Shown here: positions 1 through 8,804 of the stretch, in pieces
How the letters are laid out: each line of letters starts with the position of its first letter
How positions within the stretch are numbered: position 1 is the first letter of the stretch
Assembly (NCBI GenBank): GCA_001516055.1
Contig: LOEZ01000058.1
Coordinates: 62,001-126,000 of the forward strand
From: Gracilibacter sp. BRH_c7a
GTDB lineage: Bacteria > Bacillota > Desulfitobacteriia > Desulfitobacteriales > Syntrophobotulaceae
Direction: 5' to 3'
Length of the DNA: 64,000 nucleotides
Made by a program: the position numbers and the translations under genes
The notes under the pieces: model-generated
Seen by the model: the letters and a program-made list of their open reading frames with translations, nothing else
Told to the model about the DNA's origin: nothing
Databases searched by the model: none

Positions 1-741
1 AATCCCTTTATCCAAACCGATAAAGCTGGAGAGAAGGTATAAAACCGTTACAACTGCAATGATTATTATGGTGTATTGAACAGAATCTGGTATTCCATAC
101 AGAAGCTGAAGACCGCTCCCAATCTGCAGGGCTCCTAAACCTAAGGATGTAGCTACCCCGAATACAGTAGCGATAACACTCAAAATATTGATTATATGCC
201 CAGGGGTACTATAGATCCTATCCCCTAGAAGAGGATAAAAACACGAACTAATTAAGGGAGGCATATTTCGACGGTAGGTGAAATACGCAAGTGCTAAACT
301 CATTACTATATAAACAGCCCATGGCTGTAACCCCCAGTGGAAGAAACTGTAGCGCATAGCAAAGGCTGCAGATTCGCCGGACCTGGGACTCATATGAGCA
401 GGTGGATTCAGATAGTGAGAAAGTGGTTCGGCTACACCCCAGAAAATCAAACCTATTCCCATCCCTGCTGCAAAAAGCATACTGAACCATCCGAAATAAC
501 TGTATTGAGGTTTCTCATCATCTTTCCCTAACCTTATTTTACCATAGCGTCCAAAAGCAAGAATAATACAGAAAACAAGAAAAAAGAAGGCGGCGAGATG
601 ATATATCCAGCCAAAATTGCTGATGATCTGGATATGAAGAAATAATGAGATTGTATCCAGCAAATCTGGACTGTATAGACCAATTATTACGAACAGCAAG
701 ACTATAGATATGGATATTTTAAAAACAATATTCTTTTTCAT
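1..741 (-). CDS. BCCT-family betaine/choline/carnitine transporter (C-terminus beyond window)
   Basis: The visible 247 residues are the N-terminal half of a BCCT secondary transporter, which imports quaternary ammonium compounds such as glycine betaine, choline or carnitine across the cytoplasmic membrane. Diagnostic stretches are GMGIGLIFWGVAEPLSHY and MRYSFFHWGLQPWAVY, the conserved TM3-TM4 region of the family. At least five membrane segments are visible. The reading frame is open to the window edge, so the gene is truncated by the window, not broken. The ATG start lies just after a short AT-rich leader. Substrate cannot be fixed from this half. In anaerobic Clostridia such transporters often sit with betaine methyltransferases; whether that is so here lies outside the window. 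Confidence 0.9.
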   Translation of the reverse strand, partial: MKKNIVFKISISIVLLFVIIGLYSPDLLDTISLFLHIQIISNFGWIYHLAAFFFLVFCIILAFGRYGKIRLGKDDEKPQYSYFGWFSMLFAAGMGIGLIFWGVAEPLSHYLNPPAHMSPRSGESAAFAMRYSFFHWGLQPWAVYIVMSLALAYFTYRRNMPPLISSCFYPLLGDRIYSTPGHIINILSVIATVFGVATSLGLGALQIGSGLQLLYGIPDSVQYTIIIIAVVTVLYLLSSFIGLDKGI

Positions 742-831
742 TAAGTCTCCCTTCTGTTCCTAATTTTTTTGCTCCTATTCTTTTCCCCTATTCTTTATTC
801 CTAATTTTTACATAATTCCTAGCTCAGACCC

Positions 832-1638
832 CTAAGGTACTATCATAATAGATGATTCAATCGTATTGGCAATCTTCTCTGCAGTCGATCCCAAAATCTT
901 TTTCATTACCCCTGTATTCCCTTTACCTAGTACAAGCAAATCAATTTTATGTTCTTTTGCAGAAGAAGATATTATTCTGGACGGTGTTCCTAAAGAAGAT
1001 ATCATATCTATTTCTGTCCAATAAGGAGTGAGTTGTCTTTTCGTCTCTTCAAGCTTTTGACTCGCAACCTCTTCTCTCCTGTATTCAGCTTGAGGATCAG
1101 CTGCCCTTCTTCCCACATGTTGAATTATAAGTTTAGAACTAATCTTTCCCAGGAAGCCTACATAGTTCAAGGCTTTATCTGCCGCTTCTCCAAAATCAGT
1201 CGCGTACAGAATGGTATTCAAGCTTAGTGAACCTTGCTTATAAATAAGAACAGGTGTATCCGTCATCCTTATCACTTCAGTAGTCGTACTACCAAGCATC
1301 ATGCGCAATAAGAAATTCTTGTTATTTGCCGGAATCATGATAAGATCGAAATATCCTGCCTTTGCCCTTTCTACTATTTCAGTAGCTGCATGACCTTCGG
1401 TAACCTCGTAAGATGCACTGCTATATGTACTTTGCTTAATCAGGGACACTCTACCTTCCAGAATCCTATTTGCTTGTTCTTTATTAGCTAAACCACCGCC
1501 TAATACATGAAGGAGATGGAAGTGTTCCACACCAAGTTTTCCTGGAAACCAAGTGTTATTGATGTTCTGAATAAAATCATTATCAAGGGTTAAAGGCACA
1601 AGTATTTTATTTAACACTCCATCACACTCCATCCCCAT
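832..1638 (-). CDS. Tandem universal stress protein (two UspA domains)
   Basis: A 268-residue cytoplasmic protein made of two UspA-like domains. The first runs from about residue 9 (NKILVPL) to 135 (DTPVLIYKQ). The second starts at LNTILYATDFG and ends in the typical nucleotide-loop and tail, VLGKGNTGVMKKILGSTAEK followed by SSIMIVP. The G-x2-G-x9-G(S/T) ATP-binding pattern is recognisable in the second domain and degenerate in the first. Tandem Usp proteins bind ATP or act in stress and starvation survival; no specific role can be assigned. A GAGGA ribosome site precedes the ATG. It follows the Rossmann-protein gene on the same strand, with a hairpin between them. Confidence 0.88.
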   Translation of the reverse strand: MGMECDGVLNKILVPLTLDNDFIQNINNTWFPGKLGVEHFHLLHVLGGGLANKEQANRILEGRVSLIKQSTYSSASYEVTEGHAATEIVERAKAGYFDLIMIPANNKNFLLRMMLGSTTTEVIRMTDTPVLIYKQGSLSLNTILYATDFGEAADKALNYVGFLGKISSKLIIQHVGRRAADPQAEYRREEVASQKLEETKRQLTPYWTEIDMISSLGTPSRIISSSAKEHKIDLLVLGKGNTGVMKKILGSTAEKIANTIESSIMIVP

Positions 1639-1658
1639 TATTCGTCCTCAGGTCCCTA

Positions 1659-1685
1659 AAAAAGAAATGACCTAAAAAGGTCATT
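1659..1685 (-). terminator. Small intrinsic terminator before the usp gene
   Basis: An 8-bp inverted repeat (AATGACCT, 4-nt loop, AGGTCATT) is followed on the minus strand by a T-rich run. It lies about 100 bp past the stop of the upstream Rossmann-protein gene and just before the usp start, so it could end that transcript or attenuate usp. Confidence 0.5.
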
Positions 1686-1780
1686 GTAGTAAAATCTTAT
1701 TCCAGTTAAAAGGTTACAGACCAAAACTCTATTTGTAAAGAAGAGTTTTCTTAGAATATTAGTACTTTTGTAGAACTAAA

Positions 1781-2440
1781 TTAGGATAAATTAAAGATTT
1801 CATCGGACATGTAAATATAATGTCCATCCCTTTCCTTTTGTGCTGCCCTATACATACCCTTTGCCACTACCTTGGCATCTATAGGTCTATATTTTCTAAG
1901 CGGTCCTCTGAACATAAATAAGAGTAGTTGTGACAGAACTGATGCTGCTGCTTCCCCAGACCTAACCTCTTGTCTTTTTCCAAGGAGAAGAGAAGGACGG
2001 AATATATGTAAAGAATTAAAACCAATCTTTTTGAGACTCTCCTCAACCAAACCTTTCATCTTGGAATAGAAAATAGCTGATCCCTGATTAGCTCCCATAG
2101 AACTGACAATCAAAAACTTCTCAACCTTCATTTCCTTTGCTATTCGAGCAAGACTTAAGACGTAATCGACATCCACTTTTTTAAACCCTTCCTTGGTCTT
2201 GGCCTTCTTAATAGTAGTACCTAGACAGCAAAAAACATCATCTACACTGAAACTTTCTTTATACTCATCTAAATATTCAAAATCAACTATTATCTCTTCT
2301 AACTTGGGATGTGTTATGTTAAGTGGCCGACGTCCTAATACAATCACTTTACTGTACTGCTCACCCTGCAGCAAGAAGTTGAGTAGCTCACCACCAACAA
2401 GACCACTCGCCCCTACTAGTATCGCGCTTTTATCTTCCAA
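1781..2440 (-). CDS. NAD(P)-binding Rossmann protein, HTATIP2/atypical SDR type
   Basis: A 219-residue atypical short-chain dehydrogenase/NmrA-like protein. The N-terminal dinucleotide-binding loop is GASGLVGGELL, followed by VIVLGRRPL at the end of beta-2. FCCLGTTIKKAKTKEGF and the SSMGANQGSAIFYSKMKG active-site stretch (S...YSKMK) match the HTATIP2/Tip30-like group. RPSLLLGKRQEVR marks the C-terminal region. It is probably a cytosolic oxidoreductase or redox-sensing protein; substrate unknown. Translation starts with TTG behind a GGGGGA ribosome site. Neighbours (acyltransferase upstream, Usp downstream) give no pathway. Confidence 0.82.
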   Translation of the reverse strand: MEDKSAILVGASGLVGGELLNFLLQGEQYSKVIVLGRRPLNITHPKLEEIIVDFEYLDEYKESFSVDDVFCCLGTTIKKAKTKEGFKKVDVDYVLSLARIAKEMKVEKFLIVSSMGANQGSAIFYSKMKGLVEESLKKIGFNSLHIFRPSLLLGKRQEVRSGEAAASVLSQLLLFMFRGPLRKYRPIDAKVVAKGMYRAAQKERDGHYIYMSDEIFNLS

Positions 2441-2562
2441 AATTCATCCCCCGTTTTAAATCAACTGAAAAATAGGAACCAATTCAAAAACTCTTTTTGA
2501 GATAAACACACTATTCCCAATATTAATTCTTATCTACTATATGTTCTTTAATCTTTTTAATG

Positions 2563-3354
2563 TTAGTGATTTTCTTTCCACTTATCTAAGTGAGAGCTGA
2601 TAAAATCTACTACCTGTTTATGTTCTTCTTTACCCATACCGTCGATAGAAATAGGCTCCCCAAAAGCTATGTGGATAGGTTTATTTCTGTCAATCGGACC
2701 TAAATCTCTTACATATTTTCCATTCTGCCAGAAATCTGTCTTAACGGCTATTGGCACAACTTGAACATTAGCCTTACTTGCTAATTTCACTCCCAAAGAA
2801 TTTAATTCCTTAGGCCTGAAATCAACCCTCCTTGTGCTCTGAGGAAATACAATAACGGATGTCCCCTCTGCTAATAAAACCTGGCCTTTGTTCATTACCG
2901 TTACTAAGTCTTCTCGGGAGTTAGATCTGCTTACCACGATAGGATCACGCGTCCTTACAATTGGCCCGAAGAAAGGATGAGTTACTAGACTGTCTTTAAT
3001 AATATAAGTTACCTTCATCTGAGGTGCGATAATACAGGGGAAAAGCATGGGCTCCAAAGTACTCATATGATTACTTATAAAGACTACTGGCCCTTGACAT
3101 TTTTGAAGATTGTCCATCCCGGAGATATGAATTCTCCCCCCACATTCTTCAGTAATTTTAAAAATATCATAAGAAGAAGATGCCCAAGCTTCACTATCAT
3201 ACTGGCCCTTCAACGCTAAACTTCGCGATTTTAGAATCACGGTTACGAATTTACTTATAAAGTAGAGCCGACTATTTAACACTAACTTATCCATTAAAGC
3301 ACGTGGATAATTTTCATCTGTATGATAAGAGTCAGATTTAAAAAATGGTTTCAA
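2563..3354 (-). CDS. Lysophospholipid acyltransferase (PlsC/LPLAT family)
   Basis: A membrane-associated acyltransferase of the 1-acyl-glycerol-3-phosphate acyltransferase superfamily, which transfers acyl groups to lysophospholipids. Visible motifs are block I NHMSTLEP, block II-like VRTRDPIVV, block III FPQSTRRVDFRP and block IV VVPIAVK. Block I is unusual: the catalytic HX4D has Glu instead of Asp, and block III has QSTR where EGTR is usual, so activity or substrate may differ. I chose a TTG start because AAAGGAGG lies 8 nt upstream of it; the longer GTG-started frame, 36 nt upstream, has no such site. That gives 263 residues. It is a lone gene between the Rossmann protein and PhzF. Confidence 0.82.
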   Translation of the reverse strand: MKPFFKSDSYHTDENYPRALMDKLVLNSRLYFISKFVTVILKSRSLALKGQYDSEAWASSSYDIFKITEECGGRIHISGMDNLQKCQGPVVFISNHMSTLEPMLFPCIIAPQMKVTYIIKDSLVTHPFFGPIVRTRDPIVVSRSNSREDLVTVMNKGQVLLAEGTSVIVFPQSTRRVDFRPKELNSLGVKLASKANVQVVPIAVKTDFWQNGKYVRDLGPIDRNKPIHIAFGEPISIDGMGKEEHKQVVDFISSHLDKWKENH

Positions 3355-3470
3355 GATGTTTGCCTCCTTTAAGATATAGATCATTCTCACTATCTAAAGA
3401 TTATCATCTTTATTATTCTCATAATCTCTATTAAACGGTAAACTCCATCATCAATATCTTTGCTTAGGTA

Positions 3471-4373
3471 TCAAATTCTCATACTGGTATTAAAAACGAT
3501 AACGGCCTTGCCGCCAATTCTTACTTCTTCGATTTCCTTGTTATTCAATGATACAAATACATCTACAATACCGCTGCGTCCAAGAATATGACCTTGTTCA
3601 CCTTTAAAGCTAAACATCTTCCCCTTGGTTGCAACTAATCCATGTTTAATTAAATACGGTCCTAGTGGAGCATGTGCATTACCGGTTACTGGATCTTCAT
3701 TGATACCGATAGCCGGAGCAAACATTCTCCCGTGAGTCAAGACACCTTCCAGTTGAGACTCTAAAGTAAACACAAAATAGCCGCTGCAGTTAATTAGTTT
3801 GCTGATTTGGGAAAGAGCTTGGGTATCCGGCATAAGGGAATCCAGACTCCCCCTCGACTTAACCCCAATCATAACTTTAGAATTTCCGGTAGAAACGATT
3901 TGGATCGGGCAGCGTGTATCAAGCTCAGTCTTACAAAGCCCCATGGCCTTAATAATTTGTTCTTTATTGCCAAGACTGAGTGGTTCGGAGAACACAACAT
4001 TTCCTTGGGTCATAATTATACCATAGTCATTATCCTGCTTGATTATCTCAACCGGCAGGACCCCTATCCCGATCTTATGCATCACAATCCCAGAGCCCAA
4101 ATCTCTCTCAATAGCTCTAACATAATGAGCAGCTAAAGTAGCATGTCCACATATAGGAACCTCAGACTTGGGAGTGAAGAACCTTATTTTCACCTCGTGA
4201 TCAGGTCCGTCCGGAGATAATACAAAAGCAGTTTCTGAATTATTCAGTTCTCTTGCTATCCAAAGCATTTCCTCATCACTAAGTCCATCCGCATCGAGAA
4301 CAACTCCGGCGGGATTCCCCTTGAACTTTTCAGTAGTAAAGGCGTCCACTTGGTATATCTTCAGAGTTCTCAT
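3471..4373 (-). CDS. PhzF-family isomerase/epimerase
   Basis: A 300-residue member of the PhzF/diaminopimelate-epimerase-fold family. The N-terminus (QVDAFTTEKFKGNPAGVVLD) and the NNSETAFVL segment carry the catalytic glutamate. FTPKSEVPICGHATLAAHYV and EDPVTGNAHAPLGPYL are the two conserved signatures of the two symmetric halves. PhzF acts in phenazine synthesis, but no other phenazine gene is near, so this is one of the many orphan PhzF-like enzymes of unknown substrate. GGAG is correctly spaced 7 nt before the ATG. The gene appears monocistronic and diverges from the ferritin-like gene at 4500. Confidence 0.9.
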   Translation of the reverse strand: MRTLKIYQVDAFTTEKFKGNPAGVVLDADGLSDEEMLWIARELNNSETAFVLSPDGPDHEVKIRFFTPKSEVPICGHATLAAHYVRAIERDLGSGIVMHKIGIGVLPVEIIKQDNDYGIIMTQGNVVFSEPLSLGNKEQIIKAMGLCKTELDTRCPIQIVSTGNSKVMIGVKSRGSLDSLMPDTQALSQISKLINCSGYFVFTLESQLEGVLTHGRMFAPAIGINEDPVTGNAHAPLGPYLIKHGLVATKGKMFSFKGEQGHILGRSGIVDVFVSLNNKEIEEVRIGGKAVIVFNTSMRI

Positions 4374-4499
4374 GGTACCACTCCGTTTATTCTTGGTTTC
4401 TTAATTATACCTTCTGATTGTATTTTTGAATATAACAACATATAAACAACCCCTCCTAAAATATATAGTAGAAAGACTATTTTTAAGGGGGCTACGTTC

Positions 4500-5054
4500 A
4501 TGGGGGAGATTAATTATGAAAGACATAAAAGGAGAGAATACTCTGATCCATCTCCATATCCGCAGATAAAAGTTCTCAGTCCCAATATTCATTACGCCAA
4601 TCTTCTAATGGATGATTACGCTGGAGTAGTAAGTGAGTTTACCGCCATCAATCAGTATCTTTATCACTATTTTTTCTTTAAGGATATTGATGAGAAATTA
4701 GGCACATTACTCGAGAACGTCTCTATCAACGAAATGCTGCATATGGAAATACTAGCAGAGACAATAAAAAAACTTGGGGGTAACCCTATTATCAGAGGTT
4801 CTCATAGCACCCAGGGTAATTACTGGTCAGGGAGATTCGTCTATTATGGTACCCATGTCTGCGATCAATTAAAAGCCGATATTGATGCTGAACATAAAGC
4901 AATTCAGGAATACCGTAAGCACATTCACTACATCCAAGACCCATTCGTCCAAGCTATCTTAGAGAGAGTAATACTTGACGAGATCGTTCATATTCGCCTA
5001 TTTAATCAGGTTCTACTCCAATTCTGCGGCTATGAATATAAACAATATTCTTAA
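4500..5054 (+). CDS. Ferritin-like di-metal protein
   Basis: A 184-residue four-helix-bundle protein of the ferritin/rubrerythrin-like class. The likely metal ligands appear in order as SEFTAINQY (Glu), NEMLHMEIL (Glu-x2-His), DAEHKAIQEYR (Glu-x-x-x) and DEIVHIRLF (Glu-x2-His). The short N-terminal extension is rich in charged residues and tyrosine, as in spore-associated ferritin-like or manganese-catalase-like proteins of Firmicutes. Expected roles are metal storage or peroxide detoxification. The ATG is preceded by a GGGGG site. The following small membrane protein is only 64 nt downstream and may be cotranscribed. Confidence 0.72.
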   Translation: MGEINYERHKRREYSDPSPYPQIKVLSPNIHYANLLMDDYAGVVSEFTAINQYLYHYFFFKDIDEKLGTLLENVSINEMLHMEILAETIKKLGGNPIIRGSHSTQGNYWSGRFVYYGTHVCDQLKADIDAEHKAIQEYRKHIHYIQDPFVQAILERVILDEIVHIRLFNQVLLQFCGYEYKQYS

Positions 5055-5118
5055 TGAATGAAAACCTCTTCTTTGTTAATAATAAACTATCTAAATCCTT
5101 CACTTTGAGGCAATATAG

Positions 5119-5592
5119 ATGGATAATATCATACCTGTTCTATTCTATCCTACTTTTTTAATCGGAACATTCATACTCACACTTATATTTATTCCTAGGA
5201 ATCAATATAAAGATTATTTTATTTACGGTTTATTAATTGGTGGGTTAGGTGATATTATTGCTGTAACATTTATGCAAAATTTGCTAGGCCTCATGTGGTT
5301 TAAAAACCAGGGGATTTTCAATGTTTTTGGCCATATCGCTCTTTCTCCTCTTTCTTGGACTGTGACAGTTATAATCTTTTTATATTTCTTACCAAGGAAA
5401 CGTTGGTTCTTATACCCTTATATACTAACTTGGGCAGCTATAAGTCTGGGTTATGGATATGTTGTTCATAATGTAGGCTTATTTGATTTTGTCAGCTGGC
5501 TATATCCAATCCCTGCCTATTTTATATTTCTAGGTTGGTGGATTTTAGCCGCCTGGCTTTTCCTTAAAACCAGCCCTTTAGCTAGGGAGTAG
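5119..5592 (+). CDS. Small multi-pass membrane protein, unknown function
   Basis: 157 residues with about five hydrophobic segments separated by short charged loops (RNQYKDY, PRKRWF). There is no signal peptide, lipobox or recognised catalytic motif. The size and topology resemble small Clostridia membrane proteins found in spore-former genomes, but I cannot name the family with confidence. It is in the same direction as and close behind the ferritin-like gene, and converges with the patatin gene after an 8-nt gap. Confidence 0.65.
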   Translation: MDNIIPVLFYPTFLIGTFILTLIFIPRNQYKDYFIYGLLIGGLGDIIAVTFMQNLLGLMWFKNQGIFNVFGHIALSPLSWTVTVIIFLYFLPRKRWFLYPYILTWAAISLGYGYVVHNVGLFDFVSWLYPIPAYFIFLGWWILAAWLFLKTSPLARE

Positions 5593-5600
5593 CATGAATA

Positions 5601-6464
5601 TTACCATTGGTTAACGAGATCTCTGCCTGCCTCATATCCAGAACCATAATCTTGCTCTAAAGCAGAACGATCTGTAGTCAATCTCTTGGTGCGAAATGAA
5701 CTGGGTGGGTTCACTTCAAGTATCCGTATCCCTGAAGGTGGGTTACGCATAAAATCAAGTGCCTCTTGATATTTCCTCGGCCTATTCATAATCGCCTCGA
5801 TTAGCCGGGGATATTTTCGCAGATATAGCTTGCTCATAGAATCTTGCCAACCAGCTTTCATAGTATAAGAATGGGGCCGGGAACGAATGACCATAATATT
5901 CACAGCCTTACGGTTATACGCTTCTATCACAGGGATTGGGTCTACCAAGGCACCGTCAACAAAATCAGTTTTTTCTAATTGGACGAATTCCCTATAAAAT
6001 ACTGGAATAGAACTTGAAGCCTTCAACATATCTTCCAGGTTATTTCTTTCAGGTTTCAGATAGAGTGCTTTACCTGAACTCACATCAGTTACACCGATAA
6101 GATATTCTTTATCAGTGTTAATTATTTTATCTAAGTCTAATCTTATTTCTTTGATGGTAATATCCCAAAGCCAATCTAAATCTACTAAGTGGCCGCCTCT
6201 GATGAATTTTCGCCAATTTATAAAATCAGGTCGAACAGAATAGTCCGTATAAACTTTATAGTTCCTCTGGTACATACCTGCCAAATAAGATGCCAGATTA
6301 GAGGCACCGGCCGAAACACCAATACATATATCAAAAGGGTTAAAGTTCTTCTCCAGGAAAGCATCAAGAACACCTGTAGAGAATATACCTCTCATGGCTC
6401 CGCCTTCCACTACCAAAGCATTACGACCATTCTCTCCCACCATTTTTTTCCTCATATCGTTCAT
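5601..6464 (-). CDS. Patatin-like phospholipase (YjjU-type)
   Basis: A Ser-Asp dyad lipid hydrolase. GAMRGIFSTGVLDAF forms the oxyanion hole, GVSAGASN carries the nucleophile elbow (G-x-S-x-G), and VDGALVDPIPV provides the catalytic Asp (DG-A). The C-terminal region with RNPPSGIRILEVNPP matches the DUF6363-type tail of the bacterial YjjU group. At about 287 residues it is the normal length. A TTG 9 nt upstream is an alternative start, but the GAGGT site fits the ATG better. Lipid turnover or detergent-like stress response is plausible; nothing in the context narrows it. Confidence 0.87.
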   Translation of the reverse strand: MNDMRKKMVGENGRNALVVEGGAMRGIFSTGVLDAFLEKNFNPFDICIGVSAGASNLASYLAGMYQRNYKVYTDYSVRPDFINWRKFIRGGHLVDLDWLWDITIKEIRLDLDKIINTDKEYLIGVTDVSSGKALYLKPERNNLEDMLKASSSIPVFYREFVQLEKTDFVDGALVDPIPVIEAYNRKAVNIMVIRSRPHSYTMKAGWQDSMSKLYLRKYPRLIEAIMNRPRKYQEALDFMRNPPSGIRILEVNPPSSFRTKRLTTDRSALEQDYGSGYEAGRDLVNQW

Positions 6465-6718
6465 CGTAACCAATACCTCATATATAAATAGCTAATTTAT
6501 CTAAATTTCCTCGTCATAACTTATAATTCCAGGAAATCAATCCATAATAAAATAATATCACGATTACCTTACAAGTCCCAACCATTTCTATATATGTTTT
6601 CGCAAATACTTCGCTACTGTTCTAAAAGGCTACCTAACAATTTTTGTGTAACAGGCATAGTCTTAACATCAAAATCCAATAATAAAGTTATATCCACATA
6701 CAAGAAAGGAGATTTTAT

Positions 6719-6859
6719 ATGACTGGTAAAGATAAATCACTCAATAATAACACACAAAAACCTGGCAATAAAACCGAGCCTAAAACAACTGGAAAAATGG
6801 ACTCTGACTATATCCCTGCCAAAGATAAAAATCCAGATGATATGGAGATTATCGAATAA
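6719..6859 (+). CDS. Small hydrophilic protein (46 aa)
   Basis: A 46-codon ORF starting with ATG behind a strong GAAAGGAG site at 7-nt spacing, which is what makes it credible. The protein is entirely hydrophilic, rich in Lys, Asn, Thr, Pro and Asp, with no Cys and probably disordered. It sits 29 nt upstream of the 83-aa gene and is probably in the same transcript. No family recognised. Confidence 0.6.
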   Translation: MTGKDKSLNNNTQKPGNKTEPKTTGKMDSDYIPAKDKNPDDMEIIE

Positions 6860-6888
6860 TATAATAAAATCGAAAAGGAGTACCTCCC

Positions 6889-7140
6889 ATGCTGGAATTT
6901 CGTATTAAAGATGATCGTCAACCAGATCAGAACATCAAGAACTTGATCTTCGATAATGTACTTATTGCCTCTGAAATAGGTGTATATTCTATCTTGGATA
7001 AAGCAGCAGGAACCACAATTAATCTTAAAGATTATCTCTTAGATTCCATCGAGCAAATATGGATATGGCTGACAAATCTTAAAGAGCATGGATTCATATC
7101 TATAAATAAAGAGGAAAGTATAATAACGTTAAACAAATAG
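6889..7140 (+). CDS. Small protein, possible winged-helix fold
   Basis: An 83-residue soluble protein with an AAGGAG ribosome site. The pattern of an amphipathic N-terminal half, a central helix (LDSIEQIWIWLTNLKEHG) and a C-terminal hairpin (FISINKEESIITLNK) resembles a small winged helix. I could not tie it to a known family, so DNA binding is only a suggestion from secondary-structure pattern. It is probably cotranscribed with the 46-aa gene upstream. Confidence 0.55.
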   Translation: MLEFRIKDDRQPDQNIKNLIFDNVLIASEIGVYSILDKAAGTTINLKDYLLDSIEQIWIWLTNLKEHGFISINKEESIITLNK

Positions 7141-7157
7141 CATTAAAAAAAAGCTGG

Positions 7158-7200
7158 ACCTAGGAATCTGAATTACGATCACAACCTAGGTTCTCTTATT
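7158..7200 (+). terminator. Weak terminator-like hairpin
   Basis: A 7-bp stem (ACCTAGG paired with CCTAGGT) with a 20-nt loop, followed by a T-rich stretch after the 83-aa gene. The stem is short, so the call is tentative. Confidence 0.35.
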
Positions 7201-7281
7201 ATTCTCCTTTCAAACATCCCAAACAAGATAAAAAAGGAGATATTAACTTAGACGACTACTTAATTTTAAGGAGTGATACTG

Positions 7282-7779
7282 ATGTATATCGATAAAGATG
7301 CTGAGCTCCAAAGAAAAGTACAAGACGCTCTCGCTAATGATCCTGAAAGCAAGCTTTATGATATCAAAGCCGATGTTGTTGAAGGTGATGTTCTATTGAC
7401 TGGAATCGTCGATACTATGGCTGATAGAGAAAGATTATATAAAAATGTTACTCAATTATCCGGAGTTAACCATATTGAACAAGGTATTACTCTTGCCACG
7501 GATGGCGATATAACCGATCGGGGGGTAGAATTTGAGGTTGCAGAAGAATTACACGCAGACCCTAGAGTAGACACCAGACACATTGGAGTCAAGAGCATCA
7601 AGGGCAAGGTATTTCTGGTGGGCAATTCAGATAACCCCGAGGAGATCGAAGCAGCTAAAGAAGCCGCATCTAAAGCCCGAGGGGTAACTGAGGTTATCTC
7701 TCAAGTGAAAACTCATGCCAGGGAACCTAATCTTGAGACCATATTTCACAATCAAGTAAGAAACGATCAGGAAGATTAG
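7282..7779 (+). CDS. BON-domain protein (two BON domains)
   Basis: 165 residues with two BON (OsmY-like) domains: residues about 5-72 (KVQDALANDP...DIKADVVEGDVLLTGIVDT, then GVNHIEQGITL) and about 85-150 (EVAEELHADP...IKGKVFLVGNSDNPEEIEAA, then GVTEVISQVKTH). BON domains bind phospholipid or serve in envelope and osmotic-stress proteins. This one has no signal peptide, so it is probably cytoplasmic or peripheral to the membrane. GGAG lies 8 nt before the chosen ATG; a GTG 9 nt earlier overlaps the ribosome site and is unlikely. Confidence 0.85.
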   Translation: MYIDKDAELQRKVQDALANDPESKLYDIKADVVEGDVLLTGIVDTMADRERLYKNVTQLSGVNHIEQGITLATDGDITDRGVEFEVAEELHADPRVDTRHIGVKSIKGKVFLVGNSDNPEEIEAAKEAASKARGVTEVISQVKTHAREPNLETIFHNQVRNDQED

Positions 7780-7795
7780 CATATATGGAAGAAGT

Positions 7796-7836
7796 TTAAC
7801 CCCTTTGAAATTATTTCAAGGGGGTTAATATATTTT
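7796..7836. terminator. Bidirectional intrinsic terminator
   Basis: The inverted repeat TTAACCCC...GGGGTTAA (stem extended by TTTGAAA/TTCAAG) lies between the convergent BON and DUF6544-like genes. AT-rich tracts flank both sides. Confidence 0.75.
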
Positions 7837-7881
7837 CAAGTATTAAAATTTCATTAGTATACTTAGCTATTTATAAGAGTT

Positions 7882-8736
7882 TTAGTACACTGTCGGGTTG
7901 TTGTATTCTATCTCAGTAATTTCCCACTTCAACCAGGTGAAATCTCCCGCTTCAAGTTCCCACGTGACTTCTCCCTGGGTAGGTATCCTTATACCATCTA
8001 TAACTTTGATTTCTTTGACAGACCCAGACCACGTTTCTAAGGAGAACTGTCCACCGAAATCTCCGTACCTCTTAGCAGAGAAACTAGCTATATCCCCATT
8101 CTCATCAAATAAAAATATTGCCGAAGCCGTTACTCCTTTGTAGCTCATAGTTGCCTTTGCAGACCTCTCATCGACTGCCTCCCACTGGATATAATCATTC
8201 AAGGCTGCGGCCGGAAACCACATCATCTCTGCAAGATAACGCAGCATAGTCCCTTGATCTATTTCTTCACCTGTTGCATCTCCTAAGGTAATCAAGGAAA
8301 GTACCTTGATAAGCATATTGCCCTTACCTTCATCATATTTATCTCTGCCGGAGATATGAAACATCGGCGCAACATTTATCTTAGCCTTCCAGATAAATCC
8401 AGGATTCTCGGTGACAAAATATTGTTCAGCCTTGAAACTCATCCAAGGTTTATCTGGTTCGGTTCTCATCACCCCTGTTTGTTTTAAGCGTACATCACGT
8501 ACAGAATCTTTTCCTACCACCTGAGAATTCTCCAGCCATCTTTGAACTGGGCTAGGCAACTTATCGAGATCTTCTTGTTTAACGATATCATCGTTATCTA
8601 TTCTTTTTGCTAATAGCGCATTAATTTCCCTGTCTACTTTCAGGTTGAATAAAAAATCGGCTAAAAAAGCTACCATAATAAAAGATACAATTAGAAACAG
8701 TATAATACCTACTATTATCACTGCAATTTTAGGCAT
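7882..8736 (-). CDS. Membrane-anchored DUF6544/DUF6920-like protein
   Basis: 284 residues: one N-terminal transmembrane helix (residues about 4-28), then a soluble domain. The signature is LPSPVQRWLENS followed by LKQTGVMRTEPDKPWMSFKA and FIWKAKINVAPM, typical of the DUF6544 (older DUF6920) family, whose function is unknown. It lies directly downstream of the marR gene on the same strand, with a 68-nt gap, so it is the likely target of that repressor together with marR itself. Confidence 0.75.
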   Translation of the reverse strand: MPKIAVIIVGIILFLIVSFIMVAFLADFLFNLKVDREINALLAKRIDNDDIVKQEDLDKLPSPVQRWLENSQVVGKDSVRDVRLKQTGVMRTEPDKPWMSFKAEQYFVTENPGFIWKAKINVAPMFHISGRDKYDEGKGNMLIKVLSLITLGDATGEEIDQGTMLRYLAEMMWFPAAALNDYIQWEAVDERSAKATMSYKGVTASAIFLFDENGDIASFSAKRYGDFGGQFSLETWSGSVKEIKVIDGIRIPTQGEVTWELEAGDFTWLKWEITEIEYNNPTVY

Positions 8737-8804
8737 AGTCCCTACCTCCTATTTCTTGTAAAGATAATCATTACTCCTTTTTACATTCTATCCATTCGAA
8801 ATCC

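Noticed and set aside
7882-8143. Plus-strand ORF opposite the DUF6544-like gene
   Set aside because: Antisense shadow; the minus-strand frame has a signal anchor and family motifs.
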